A DNA stretch of 24,951 bases from XYD2-FULL-39-9 sp964363685. Lineage in GTDB: Bacteria; Patescibacteriota; Patescibacteriia; Magasanikbacterales; GWA2-37-8. The stretch lies in assembly GCA_964363685.1 (NCBI GenBank), contig CAYIJG010000008.1:1-24951 (forward strand), given 5' to 3'. Both the position numbers and the translations under genes were made by a program. Shown in pieces: positions 1-7,291 of the stretch. Below the pieces are notes generated by a model that searched no databases, was not told where the DNA came from, and worked only from the letters and a program-made list of their open reading frames with translations. Every line of letters begins with the position of its first letter. The stretch's first letter is position 1.

Positions 1-6
1 ATAATC

Positions 7-1665
7 CTAAATCGGCTCCTCTTCCAAAACCCCAAGCTTAACCAGGCGCATGCGAATGGCTCCAGCTTTTCTGCCAAAAGTTTCTGACAAATTTTCTATA
101 GCAACTCCATTGCTAAAAAATTCTTTTAATTCTTCGTCTTGTTCTTTGCTCCACGGTCGGAACGCATTCGGGTGTTTTTCACGGATTTTATCAAAACCAT
201 GACCTTTGGGTTTTTTCGTTTTAGCTGATTTTTTTTCTGAACCAGGACTGATGGCTTCATAAGAAATACCATCACCTTCTGTGCTAGGAACACTCGGCTC
301 ATCACCAGCACAAGCTTTGATAAAGTTTTTATGCATTTTTTCTAGTTCTGCTTTAGGGATCTTAGAAAAAGCTACCTCCCCTGCTTCGGAACTAATACGG
401 AACTCACTATCTTTGATTAACACTTCCGGGTGTACCTGAAAAGTCTGTTGATTCCAACCCAACAAATGCAAACCTGAGAGCCGTCGCACGCGCGACAAGG
501 CCACATACCCCTGCCCAAACTCAAAGACATCGCTAAGGTCCATCACGGCCTCTTCCAAACTCATTCCTTGGCTTTTATGCACTGTTATGGCCCAAGCAAG
601 TCTTAGAGGCACCTGCGAGATCTTGGCGCGAATTTTTCCACCTTCTTCTACGCTCCAATCCATCTGTTCTACGAGAATCTTGCGACCATCGTGCGTGCGT
701 ACAATTGGCAAATGGATATAATTATCAAAACTCTCTACCGTACCCAAGGTGCCATTAACAAAACCTTCTTTAGGATTATTTTTGGTAAACATGACTTTGG
801 CCCCAACTTTAAGCACTAGATTTTTGGGAGACAAACAACCCTTTTGCAAGGCGGCCACCAGCGCTGACGAACCTTTGGTAGTCATGCTAAAAGTCACGGG
901 CTTGGCATTAAACGTGGCAAGCATAGCGTCGTTTGTTCTATCAACATTTATATTGTGCGTATAAAGTTTTACTGCCTTCTCCGGCAAATTTTCTCGGACT
1001 ACGCGACGAGTTTGAATTTTTGACAAATGTTTGTCGCCAAAGCTATTTTGGCGGATAGCAGAAAGAATTTCCAAAAATATATCATCATCCTGACGGTGCT
1101 GTTCGGTTAAATAACATGTCATTGGCTTGGCTCGTTGCCAAGCATTGGAACCATAAGCAAATCTAGGTTTTTCATTTTCTTCCCACAACGAATCTTGAGA
1201 TTGAGAGTTGTTATTATATTCATTTCGCACTACCGGTGGCAACTGAAAAAAATCACCGACAAAAATAATCTGTAATCCGCCGAAGGCATCATCATTTTGA
1301 CGCACGGTACGACAGACTAAATCTACCATATCAAGTGTTTCAGGAGAAAGCATTGAGACTTCGTCTATGACAAGCACCTTGCCACGACGAATGCGCTTGG
1401 CCAGATATTCGGTCGTAGAAATTTTATCAAGCTCGTAGCGATCAAGATATTTTTTGATACCAATTCCGCTCCACGAATGAATTGTCATCCCGCCCAAGTG
1501 GGTCGCGGCAATGCCGGTAGAGGCGGTAATGGCTGGATCAATATGGCGCGCACGCAAATACGACGCATATTCGTTTATCACGTACGTCTTACCCGCTCCG
1601 GGTTCGCCGGTTAAAAAAACATTAGCGCCGGTTTTTAGTATTTCCAGCGCTTGCGCTTGAGTCAT
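7..1665 (-). CDS. PIF1/RecD-like superfamily 1 DNA helicase with C-terminal HTH-like domain
   Basis: This is a probable ATP-dependent 5'-3' DNA helicase of the PIF1/RecD2 type, acting on replication or repair intermediates. The 552-residue product shows Walker A GEPGAGKT (20-27), motif Ia around GIAATHLGGMTIHSW (51-65), Walker B IDEVSML (100-106) and the GDFFQLPP signature (137-144). Late motifs are AITVHKSQGMS and GQGYVALSRVRRL. After about residue 430 comes a charged linker rich in Lys, Ser and Gly. A C-terminal block follows (RPWSKEQDEEL ... GRKAGAIRMRLVKLG) that resembles a small Myb/HTH-like DNA-binding module often fused to such helicases. The ATG at 1665 is preceded by no clear Shine-Dalgarno; a possible -10 (TAAATT) ends about 12 nt upstream, so the message may be nearly leaderless. 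Function is confident at family level; the exact pathway is unknown. Confidence 0.9.
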   Translation of the reverse strand: MTQAQALEILKTGANVFLTGEPGAGKTYVINEYASYLRARHIDPAITASTGIAATHLGGMTIHSWSGIGIKKYLDRYELDKISTTEYLAKRIRRGKVLVIDEVSMLSPETLDMVDLVCRTVRQNDDAFGGLQIIFVGDFFQLPPVVRNEYNNNSQSQDSLWEENEKPRFAYGSNAWQRAKPMTCYLTEQHRQDDDIFLEILSAIRQNSFGDKHLSKIQTRRVVRENLPEKAVKLYTHNINVDRTNDAMLATFNAKPVTFSMTTKGSSALVAALQKGCLSPKNLVLKVGAKVMFTKNNPKEGFVNGTLGTVESFDNYIHLPIVRTHDGRKILVEQMDWSVEEGGKIRAKISQVPLRLAWAITVHKSQGMSLEEAVMDLSDVFEFGQGYVALSRVRRLSGLHLLGWNQQTFQVHPEVLIKDSEFRISSEAGEVAFSKIPKAELEKMHKNFIKACAGDEPSVPSTEGDGISYEAISPGSEKKSAKTKKPKGHGFDKIREKHPNAFRPWSKEQDEELKEFFSNGVAIENLSETFGRKAGAIRMRLVKLGVLEEEPI

Positions 1666-1711
1666 ACTGAACTAGAATTTAGGATATAAATAAGAATTTA
1701 TTTTTTTCGTC

Positions 1712-1796
1712 TGTCATTCTGAGCGGAGCCGTAGCGAAGTCGAAGAATCCCTTATACTCTGCGGTTAAGGGATCCTTCATTTCATTCAGGATGACA
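1712..1796. repeat. Palindromic repeat, copy 1
   Basis: This is an imperfect inverted repeat. The left arm begins TGTCATTCTGAGCGGAG and runs to AAGAATCCCTTA; the right arm runs from TTAAGGGATCC to CAGGATGACA. It lies in the spacer upstream of the helicase start and 3 bp beyond the stop codon of the GIY-YIG gene. Other copies are at 2458-2546, 3816-3893 and 23275-23376, with a single arm at 23046-23076. Transcribed, it would fold into a long hairpin, so it may also act as a transcript-end structure for the GIY-YIG gene. Confidence 0.85.
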
Positions 1797-1798
1797 AC

Positions 1799-2047
1799 CT
1801 ACAGAACCTTTTTAATCAATTTAAGTTTTTCAATTCGTGATAATTTTTTTATTCTGCTTTCCGCTTTAGAAGCGTTGGAACGATTACGAAATTTTTTGCT
1901 ATAAACTATTTTTACTGGTCGGCGGGGGCGAGTATACTTGGCACCCAACTTCGAACTATTATGTTCTTTTAGTCGGCGAACCAAATCTACCGTGATACCA
2001 GTATACAGGGTTTTGTCTGCACATTCCAGGATATAGAGGTGGTACAT
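1799..2047 (-). CDS. GIY-YIG domain small nuclease-like protein
   Basis: This 82-residue protein consists of essentially one GIY-YIG domain, the length expected for the YhbQ/UPF0213 family of stand-alone GIY-YIG proteins. The GIY-equivalent is LYI (4-6), the YIG-equivalent is YTG (15-17), conserved arginines are at 24-25, and a candidate metal-binding Glu is at 63 (KAESRI). The basic C-terminus suits nucleic-acid binding. Such proteins are proposed DNA-repair or nuclease factors; the physiological substrate is not settled. It follows the ArfB-like gene by 2 nt and is probably co-transcribed with it. Its stop codon lies 3 bp from palindromic repeat copy 1. Confidence 0.85.
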   Translation of the reverse strand: MYHLYILECADKTLYTGITVDLVRRLKEHNSSKLGAKYTRPRRPVKIVYSKKFRNRSNASKAESRIKKLSRIEKLKLIKKVL

Positions 2048-2049
2048 AA

Positions 2050-2445
2050 TTACTCAACAGACCTTCTGTCTGTCTTAATTTTTGACCGTATTTTCTTTGA
2101 CTCAATCCTTCTAATCTTAGAACCCAGGGTCGGGCGAGTGGCCTTGCGTTTTTTGGGTACATGAATTGCTTGATTGACCAGCGCATGTAATCTCACTATC
2201 GCCAACTGCCTATTTTGTAATTGCGAACGTTCTTCTTCGGCGGAAATCACCAACTCATCTTCGTTATTTATTCTATTTGCCAATTTGGCGCGTACTCTCT
2301 CTTTTTCTTCAACAGACAAAACCGAAGATTGGCCTACTGGCCAATGAACAAAGACTTTGGTCGAGGTTTTATTGACATTTTGCCCACCCGCGCCCGATGA
2401 TCTGGCAAAAGTAATTTTGAATTCGTTTTCAGGAATGATTAACAT
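2050..2445 (-). CDS. arfB: ArfB/YaeJ-like ribosome-rescue peptidyl-tRNA hydrolase
   Basis: This is a GGQ-containing release-factor-like protein without a codon-recognition domain, the hallmark of ArfB (YaeJ), which hydrolyses peptidyl-tRNA on ribosomes stalled at mRNA ends. From the chosen ATG at 2445 the product is 131 residues. GAGGQNVNKTSTKV begins at residue 18, with the catalytic GGQ at 20-22. The C-terminus (RKATRPT ... KIRRIESKKIRSKIKTDRR) is the basic helix that in ArfB enters the mRNA channel. The ORF opens further upstream to 2463, but those six codons are repeat-derived (copy 2), and LIIPENEF matches where ArfB proteins begin. The GIY-YIG gene follows 2 nt downstream. Confidence 0.85.
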   Translation of the reverse strand: MLIIPENEFKITFARSSGAGGQNVNKTSTKVFVHWPVGQSSVLSVEEKERVRAKLANRINNEDELVISAEEERSQLQNRQLAIVRLHALVNQAIHVPKKRKATRPTLGSKIRRIESKKIRSKIKTDRRSVE

Positions 2446-2457
2446 AAAAACACCAAG

Positions 2458-2546
2458 TGTCATCCTGAACCCCCTAAAGGGGATAAGCTCCGTTAAGGAT
2501 CCCTCTCGTTTATGTAAAGGGATTCTTCGCGTTGCTCAGAATGACA
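2458..2546. repeat. Palindromic repeat, copy 2
   Basis: This is an inverted repeat of the same family as 1712-1796. It begins TGTCATCCTGAACCCCCT and ends GCTCAGAATGACA, with inner GGATCCCT and AAGGGATTC segments. It sits between the sorbosone-dehydrogenase-like gene (stop at 2569) and arfB. Its left end reads into a spurious N-terminal extension of the arfB frame. Confidence 0.85.
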
Positions 2547-2568
2547 AACGAAAAAACATTAATTGTTT

Positions 2569-3801
2569 TTACTTTACATATTTTACCATATAGACCACTC
2601 CTGCCTTATCATCCGAAACATACAGCTCGCCATTCTTGCCAAAGACCAAATCTACCGGCCTACCGGAAACTTTTTTACCCTTAATCCAACCAGTAATAAA
2701 ATCATATTGACCAATCATATTTCCATCCTCACTCAAGTCATAACGTACCACCTTATACCCCACTGGCACTGTGCTATTCCACGAGCCATGCATCGCCACG
2801 AGCAGATCACCCACATACTCCTCTGGCCAGCCAGAGTTGGCAGGAATAAAGGCCAGACCAAGCGGAGCTGAATGTGCCGGAATATCTATAAAGCTAGGTT
2901 GCTCAAACGGTTCCATGCACGGATTACGGATATATGTTTTTTTATCAAACTTAGTATCATGAATATTTTTGCCATAACAAATTGGCCAGCCAAAATTCAA
3001 GACTTCACTGGCTCGAGGATCTATAATATTTATTTCATCGGGAGGCAAATCATTGCCCAACAAATCTCGCCCCATATCGGTCGCCCAAATATTATTATCT
3101 TTTTCATTCCAAATAAAGAAGACACTATTGCGTAATCCTTTGGCAACTTGTTTGAAATCCGTGCCGTCTTTATTAAGCGACCAGAGCGAAGCATATTTTT
3201 CATCTGAAGGCTCACAGACATTACAATCAGAACCAATACTGACATACAACCGGCCATCAGTGCCAAACTGAATCGTGCGGGTAAAATGCAAACCTTTCTT
3301 TGGCGGTAAATCGGCAATCTTATGCGGTGTATCTTCAGAATAGACTCGGACTTTGGAAATTTTGGTTTCTTCCGCAAAATAAAGCGTAAACGGATCGGTT
3401 GGGTCAAAAGCTAGACCATGGGGATTGCGCAAGTTCTTCAAAATTGCCGTTTGTTTGACCGCTTGGCCATTTTGCATTTCAATCAGAGTTATCTGGCCTT
3501 TGCTTGGCTGGCTCACCCATAAATTTCCCATACTATCAGAAGCGAGCACCCGCGCGCCCGGTAAATTTTTAGCTAGAATAGAAATAGCAAAACCGTCAGG
3601 CATGGTTAGCGGACCGTTATCAACAGGCGTGGTTGAGGTGGGCGGAGTGCTCGTAAGTGTTTGGGTTATATCACTATCTGGAGGAAGAAAAGCCGAACCT
3701 GCGCCCCGAAGATTTTTATAATAAAAAACACCTGTCCAAATAAGGGTTCCTAACACCGCAATTGAGATAAGCGCTACCACCAATTTTTTTATATTTGTCA
3801 T
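2569..3801 (-). CDS. Membrane-anchored PQQ-type sugar (sorbosone/glucose) dehydrogenase-like beta-propeller
   Basis: The product is 410 residues from the ATG at 3801. An N-terminal hydrophobic segment (VVALISIAVLGTLIWTGVFYY, about residues 8-28) looks like a signal anchor or uncleaved membrane helix, so the rest is probably outside the cytoplasm. The body matches the GSDH/L-sorbosone dehydrogenase six-bladed propeller: LTMPDGFAISILAKNLPGAR, RNPHGLAFDP, HFTRTIQFGTDGRLYVSIGSDCNVC, LRNSVFFIW, LNFGWPICYG, HSAPLGLAFIP and LLVAMHGSWN. Relatives oxidise aldoses or sorbosone using PQQ. Whether this one binds PQQ is unknown and no PQQ biosynthesis gene is in the window. The frame stays open to 3882, but those 27 codons run through repeat copy 3, so the inner ATG is preferred. 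Confidence 0.8.
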   Translation of the reverse strand: MTNIKKLVVALISIAVLGTLIWTGVFYYKNLRGAGSAFLPPDSDITQTLTSTPPTSTTPVDNGPLTMPDGFAISILAKNLPGARVLASDSMGNLWVSQPSKGQITLIEMQNGQAVKQTAILKNLRNPHGLAFDPTDPFTLYFAEETKISKVRVYSEDTPHKIADLPPKKGLHFTRTIQFGTDGRLYVSIGSDCNVCEPSDEKYASLWSLNKDGTDFKQVAKGLRNSVFFIWNEKDNNIWATDMGRDLLGNDLPPDEINIIDPRASEVLNFGWPICYGKNIHDTKFDKKTYIRNPCMEPFEQPSFIDIPAHSAPLGLAFIPANSGWPEEYVGDLLVAMHGSWNSTVPVGYKVVRYDLSEDGNMIGQYDFITGWIKGKKVSGRPVDLVFGKNGELYVSDDKAGVVYMVKYVK

Positions 3802-3815
3802 ATGATTTGTATTAC

Positions 3816-3893
3816 TGTCATCCTGAACGTAGTGAAGGATCTCTGTCCGTTTGTTAATTAAGACAGAGATTCTTCGTTTCACTCAGAATGACA
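3816..3893. repeat. Palindromic repeat, copy 3
   Basis: This inverted repeat runs from TGTCATCCTGAACG to CACTCAGAATGACA, with inner arms AGACAGAGATTC and GGATCTCTGTC. It lies between the transglutaminase-like gene (stop at 3901) and the dehydrogenase-like gene. The open frame upstream of the dehydrogenase start translates this repeat (…EILHYVQDD…), giving a misleading N-terminal extension. Confidence 0.85.
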
Positions 3894-3900
3894 GAACGAA

Positions 3901-4527
3901 TTAAGTTCGCGGATCACTTTTGTCCCACTCAACCAGCTTGCCTGCTTTTCGTTCCATGGCATCGGCTATACGCAAGAAACGTTTATTCTTTTGCGGAAAA
4001 ATCTGCGTATGGCGCGCCCAATCAATCGCACCTACCAAATCATGCAAATCTTCTTCGTCCGTCACCCAACTTTTTCCCCATTTACGCAAATCAAACGGCT
4101 TTGATGAATAACTAAACAAGGTTTTCTTGCCATCGGTCAAGCGCCAATACTCATGAAAATATGACATTACTAGTTCCCGAATAGTTTTATATACCGGATC
4201 TCGGAAACGAATCGTGCTATGATTGGTTTTACTAATTGCTCCCCAATAGCCATTGCGCCGATAGAGCGCAACCACATGATCCTCGTCGCCTTTGTTTTTG
4301 AAATCAAGCAATAATGGCAATTCGCCATTGAGCCACAAAGCTGTAGCGGCAAACAGCGCCCCTTCCAGACAATGCATTTTGTGCGTTCGCAACACTCGGC
4401 GCGGAGACATATACGTCTCCCCTGTTTTTTCATAATTGGTCGGCACGCTATCCAAAAAATCTTGGATTTTGATTGGTGTAGTTAACTTTTTAAATATTTT
4501 GAGTTCTGGTTTTGAGAGACCTAACAT
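3901..4527 (-). CDS. Transglutaminase-like hypothetical protein
   Basis: This 208-residue soluble protein is not firmly recognised. Its layout resembles a transglutaminase/cysteine-protease-like fold: a Cys at the start of a small-residue helix (MHCLEGALFAATAL, Cys53 from the chosen start) followed 31 residues later by a His on a strand (EDHVVALYRRNGYWGAI, His84). A third catalytic Asp/Asn is not obvious; Asp110 in RFRDP is one candidate. The C-terminal half is aromatic and basic without a recognisable domain. I chose the ATG at 4527, which begins 7 nt after the stop of the upstream 57-residue ORF and has AAGGA about 13 nt upstream. A TTG at 4560 would add 11 residues. The two genes are likely translationally coupled. 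Confidence 0.65.
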   Translation of the reverse strand: MLGLSKPELKIFKKLTTPIKIQDFLDSVPTNYEKTGETYMSPRRVLRTHKMHCLEGALFAATALWLNGELPLLLDFKNKGDEDHVVALYRRNGYWGAISKTNHSTIRFRDPVYKTIRELVMSYFHEYWRLTDGKKTLFSYSSKPFDLRKWGKSWVTDEEDLHDLVGAIDWARHTQIFPQKNKRFLRIADAMERKAGKLVEWDKSDPRT

Positions 4528-4534
4528 AAGAAAA

Positions 4535-4708
4535 CTATAATCCTTCTTCAATAAACGCAACGGCAGCTTCTACATCTAAACCTTCTTCATCCATCGCTTC
4601 TTTGACACGTTCAGCTGTGTCTGAATCCAAATCGTACTCCTGCATAATCTGCTTAGTATCTTCATCCAAATTTGTGACTTCTAATTGATCGTCGTTTGGG
4701 TCTTGCAT
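4535..4708 (-). CDS. Small acidic helical protein (57 aa), possibly UBA-like
   Basis: This short ORF translates to 57 residues beginning MQDPNDDQLEVTNLDED and ending EAAVAFIEEGL. It is strongly acidic and predicted to be mostly helical. The C-terminal 30 residues (DTAERVKEAMDEEGLDVEAA…) have the alternating hydrophobic and Gly-turn pattern of a three-helix UBA/CUE-like bundle, but that resemblance is by eye only. A TATAAT box (4722-4727 on the minus strand) lies 13 nt before the ATG, giving a very short leader. Its stop is 7 nt before the start of the transglutaminase-like gene, so the two probably form a bicistronic unit. Function is unknown. Confidence 0.6.
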   Translation of the reverse strand: MQDPNDDQLEVTNLDEDTKQIMQEYDLDSDTAERVKEAMDEEGLDVEAAVAFIEEGL

Positions 4709-4721
4709 ATTACTTTTTTTT

Positions 4722-4727
4722 ATTATA
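4722..4727 (-). promoter_or_regulatory. Probable -10 box for the 57-aa/transglutaminase-like unit
   Basis: TATAAT is read on the minus strand, 13 nt upstream of the ATG at 4708. A -35 is weak: TTGCTT with a 19-bp spacer is the best I see. The resulting 5' leader would be only a few bases. Confidence 0.45.
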
Positions 4728-4780
4728 AATGGTGTTAATATGCTTTAAGCAAGAAAGTTTAAATAGTGCAAGGTCTTTGG

Positions 4781-4804
4781 AAAACACACATTTACGATGT
4801 GCGT
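4781..4804 (-). terminator. Rho-independent terminator after the restriction-modification genes
   Basis: On the minus strand a 7-bp stem (CGCACAT / ATGTGTG, one G-U pair, 5-nt loop CGTAA) is followed by TTTT. It lies 28 bp beyond the endonuclease stop codon and separates this unit from the 57-residue gene. Confidence 0.55.
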
Positions 4805-4830
4805 TGAAGGTTATAATATTACAATATTTA

Positions 4831-5613
4831 CTATAGTGTATTAAAGCGCTTAAAATATGTATCTATTTCATCTCTTAACTCAATACCAACTCTTTCAAAA
4901 CACTTAAGTAAATCTTTGTAAGTATTTTTACCACCAAGAAAATCCCAAAATTCTTCTGCAACAAGTAACTCTTTATCAAGATCTAGCATTCCACGCATTG
5001 TCCAACGATTATATTTCTCTGGCTCATAGGGGTTGTATGGGATCGCTATGAGCGTATTAATTTTGGCTTTCGGATTATTGGAAAGAAAAACAGCAACCCA
5101 TTCTAGCAACGTTCTTTTAAATTCTTTAAAACCGCCGGCATTTGGTTTTGCTGTCTTTATGTCAAATAAAAAATATTCGTCGCTTTTTGACTGAACCATT
5201 AAATCAATCCTTGTCGGTTTTACTTTAATCATTTCTCCTTGCATACAAACTTTACGGATCGCTTCTATCTCCTTTTCTTTGTTAGGGCTAATTTGAGCAA
5301 CGGTTAATCCGTCAATGATTTTCTGAATAACACTTTGAGCTGCACTACTAATATGATCACCAGCACTATCTTGAGCAGTGGCTTTTTTAAATTTATTTTT
5401 CGCTAAAGTAAGGCCAACTGGTTCAAAAATACTTGTACCAAAATTTGTATTAAGCGAATGGATAAATGAATATAAAGCCAAACGATCTTTACCAAGTAAA
5501 CGTGTATGAAAAGGCATAGCTGCTGGTTCTGGCTTATAATTTTTAAACTTATTCCGCAAACTTGCTTTTAGAACTTCTTCAGCACTACTGATTTGTTCTT
5601 TAGATAAAGCCAT
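4831..5613 (-). CDS. TdeIII-family type II restriction endonuclease
   Basis: The 260-residue product resembles the TdeIII family of type II restriction enzymes, recognised from the N-terminal block MPFHTRLLGKDRLALYSFIHSLNTNFGTSIFEPV (starting at residue 33). A PD-(D/E)XK nuclease core is visible as D137 (RIDLMVQ) followed by FDIKTAKPN, with D151 and K153 as the expected metal-binding and catalytic residues. As I recall, TdeIII recognises GGNCC; specificity here is untested. It lies 35 nt downstream of the methyltransferase in the same orientation, so it should be expressed after or with its protective partner. The segment is clearly more AT-rich than the ribosomal block, which suggests it was acquired horizontally. 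The ORF appears intact. Confidence 0.85.
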   Translation of the reverse strand: MALSKEQISSAEEVLKASLRNKFKNYKPEPAAMPFHTRLLGKDRLALYSFIHSLNTNFGTSIFEPVGLTLAKNKFKKATAQDSAGDHISSAAQSVIQKIIDGLTVAQISPNKEKEIEAIRKVCMQGEMIKVKPTRIDLMVQSKSDEYFLFDIKTAKPNAGGFKEFKRTLLEWVAVFLSNNPKAKINTLIAIPYNPYEPEKYNRWTMRGMLDLDKELLVAEEFWDFLGGKNTYKDLLKCFERVGIELRDEIDTYFKRFNTL

Positions 5614-5648
5614 ACTATTTATTTTATAAATTATATACCCCCTCTATA

Positions 5649-7232
5649 TTAAAGTCTTTTAAGATGAAAAATTATTTCACTATATGGTGATTTATCTCGT
5701 TCAGTACGATTCAATACAGGCCGTTTATATTGATTAACAATTACCATACCTGAATTTTTTGCTATTTCTGGATATAAATTATATTTATCATTAGCTACTA
5801 AAAAAACATTAAAATCATCTTTAAAAAAATTTCTACAGTTTAATAATACTGCCGAAATACCCTCAACATAGGACTTTCTTGCCTCTATACCCTGCCCTTT
5901 ATATAAAGGACCAATTTCTAACTCGTCTTTTCTGTCAAAACCCATTAAATCATAAGCATAGGCATGCTGTTCGTGATAATCAATCTGCCCCACATAAGGA
6001 GGTGATGAAAAAATACCACTAATTTTATCCTTCTTTAGGATATCATAAAATTTTTCACTTCGCTTCTTAACTTCTTTATTAATATCAACGATACGCGAAT
6101 CATTTGGTAAAACTGAATAGTAAGCTTTCTTTTTTAATTGCGAATAGTGTTTTATTCTTTGGGCTGTATCTGTAGCATACCGCACAAACATGTCCTTAAT
6201 TGAAAATATTGGTTTACAAATCTTTTTATGTTTAAAGCAGTAGTAAGTTGTAATTTGAGGATTTTTAAGAGTTGCTAAATCAGAATGAGTTGTGGCGCGA
6301 CATGAACGAATTGTACGACTCAAAATTATAGCCATGATTTTTTTAATTTTTATATCTTTAATATTTTTTATTAAACCAAAAACAGAGTCTATCTCTTTAC
6401 GCACGCTTTCAACATACCACTTATCAAGAAAACTTATATTTTCCTTTTGTGTTAAATTAATTCGATATTTTTTAACTAAATCATTATATATACTTAAAAA
6501 ATCTTTTTCTTTTTTTAAGGCAAACTTCCACTCGTCAATCTCCTGACGATTAATTTTTCCTTTAAATTCAGGACTAGGAAAGTAATGATTATTAAAATCA
6601 TACATTTTAGAATATAAATCCGCCTCGAAATCTTTCAATTTATTATCAATCTCTAAAGTTGCTACTCTATTTAGAATATCCTTAATTACCTCGTCTAATT
6701 TAGAGTGGTCATAGTCCAACAATTTTACTTCTGTAATCATACAGTTAAACTGAGACACATCTACGCCAATAGCATGTATCCCTAGCTCATTCGCTTGAAC
6801 CAAAGTTGTTCCAGAACCTGAAAACGGATCCAGTATAATATCGCCGGCATTAAAAAAATTCTCTCTTTTAAATTGATCAGTATGATCATCAATAAAATAC
6901 TGAACAAGTTGTGGTATAAATTTACCTTTATAAGGATGGAGTCTGTGGACATGTTTTGTGGTATCAACTTCTCGAAGATTATCAAAAGACAACGCCCAAT
7001 TTAAATCATCGCCAAGCTTTTTTTTCCAAGTAATTTCTCTATTGCCATTAAAAGATTTGTAATAATTCATTAAGTCCCCAATCATCACTTTGGCTGTGCC
7101 GTCATCAATAACTTTTTTTACCTTGCCGTATTGGACTAAATAAGAAATGTTGGAATCACTAACACTTCTATTCAAATAGTCTGTTGCCCATTGACTGGCT
7201 TCTTTTATTGTAACTAATTGAGTAGTATTCAT
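5649..7232 (-). CDS. SPPY-type DNA methyltransferase of the TdeIII-like restriction-modification system
   Basis: This 527-residue amino-methyltransferase probably makes N4-methylcytosine, protecting the target of the adjacent endonuclease. The SAM-binding motif I DPFSGSGTT (135-143) precedes the catalytic motif SPPY (410-413). About 265 residues lie between them and probably hold the target-recognition domain, which is an alpha-like motif order. SPPY favours cytosine N4 over adenine N6, but that is inference. The N-terminus (VTIKEASQWATDYL … SNISYLVQYGKVKKV, about 7-41) looks like an excisionase/MerR-type HTH, so the protein may also regulate its own promoter. A sampled 60-base line (6001-6060) is 25% G+C. 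The gene is intact and upstream of the endonuclease. Confidence 0.85.
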   Translation of the reverse strand: MNTTQLVTIKEASQWATDYLNRSVSDSNISYLVQYGKVKKVIDDGTAKVMIGDLMNYYKSFNGNREITWKKKLGDDLNWALSFDNLREVDTTKHVHRLHPYKGKFIPQLVQYFIDDHTDQFKRENFFNAGDIILDPFSGSGTTLVQANELGIHAIGVDVSQFNCMITEVKLLDYDHSKLDEVIKDILNRVATLEIDNKLKDFEADLYSKMYDFNNHYFPSPEFKGKINRQEIDEWKFALKKEKDFLSIYNDLVKKYRINLTQKENISFLDKWYVESVRKEIDSVFGLIKNIKDIKIKKIMAIILSRTIRSCRATTHSDLATLKNPQITTYYCFKHKKICKPIFSIKDMFVRYATDTAQRIKHYSQLKKKAYYSVLPNDSRIVDINKEVKKRSEKFYDILKKDKISGIFSSPPYVGQIDYHEQHAYAYDLMGFDRKDELEIGPLYKGQGIEARKSYVEGISAVLLNCRNFFKDDFNVFLVANDKYNLYPEIAKNSGMVIVNQYKRPVLNRTERDKSPYSEIIFHLKRL

Positions 7233-7240
7233 AAATTTTA

Positions 7241-7285
7241 CTTACTAACACAGATTATTTTACCTCTTACTAAGAGTTTTGTAAA
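7241..7285 (-). promoter_or_regulatory. Promoter of the methyltransferase with paired direct repeats
   Basis: On the minus strand -35 TTTACA (7280-7285) and -10 TAAAAT (7257-7262) are separated by exactly 17 bp. Two exact copies of an octamer (TTAGTAAG on the minus strand, at 7266-7273 and 7241-7248) are 25 bp apart. One falls in the promoter spacer and the other just downstream of the predicted start site. This is a plausible operator for autorepression by the methyltransferase N-terminal HTH; that regulatory role is inferred. Confidence 0.6.
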
Positions 7286-7291
7286 ACCCCC

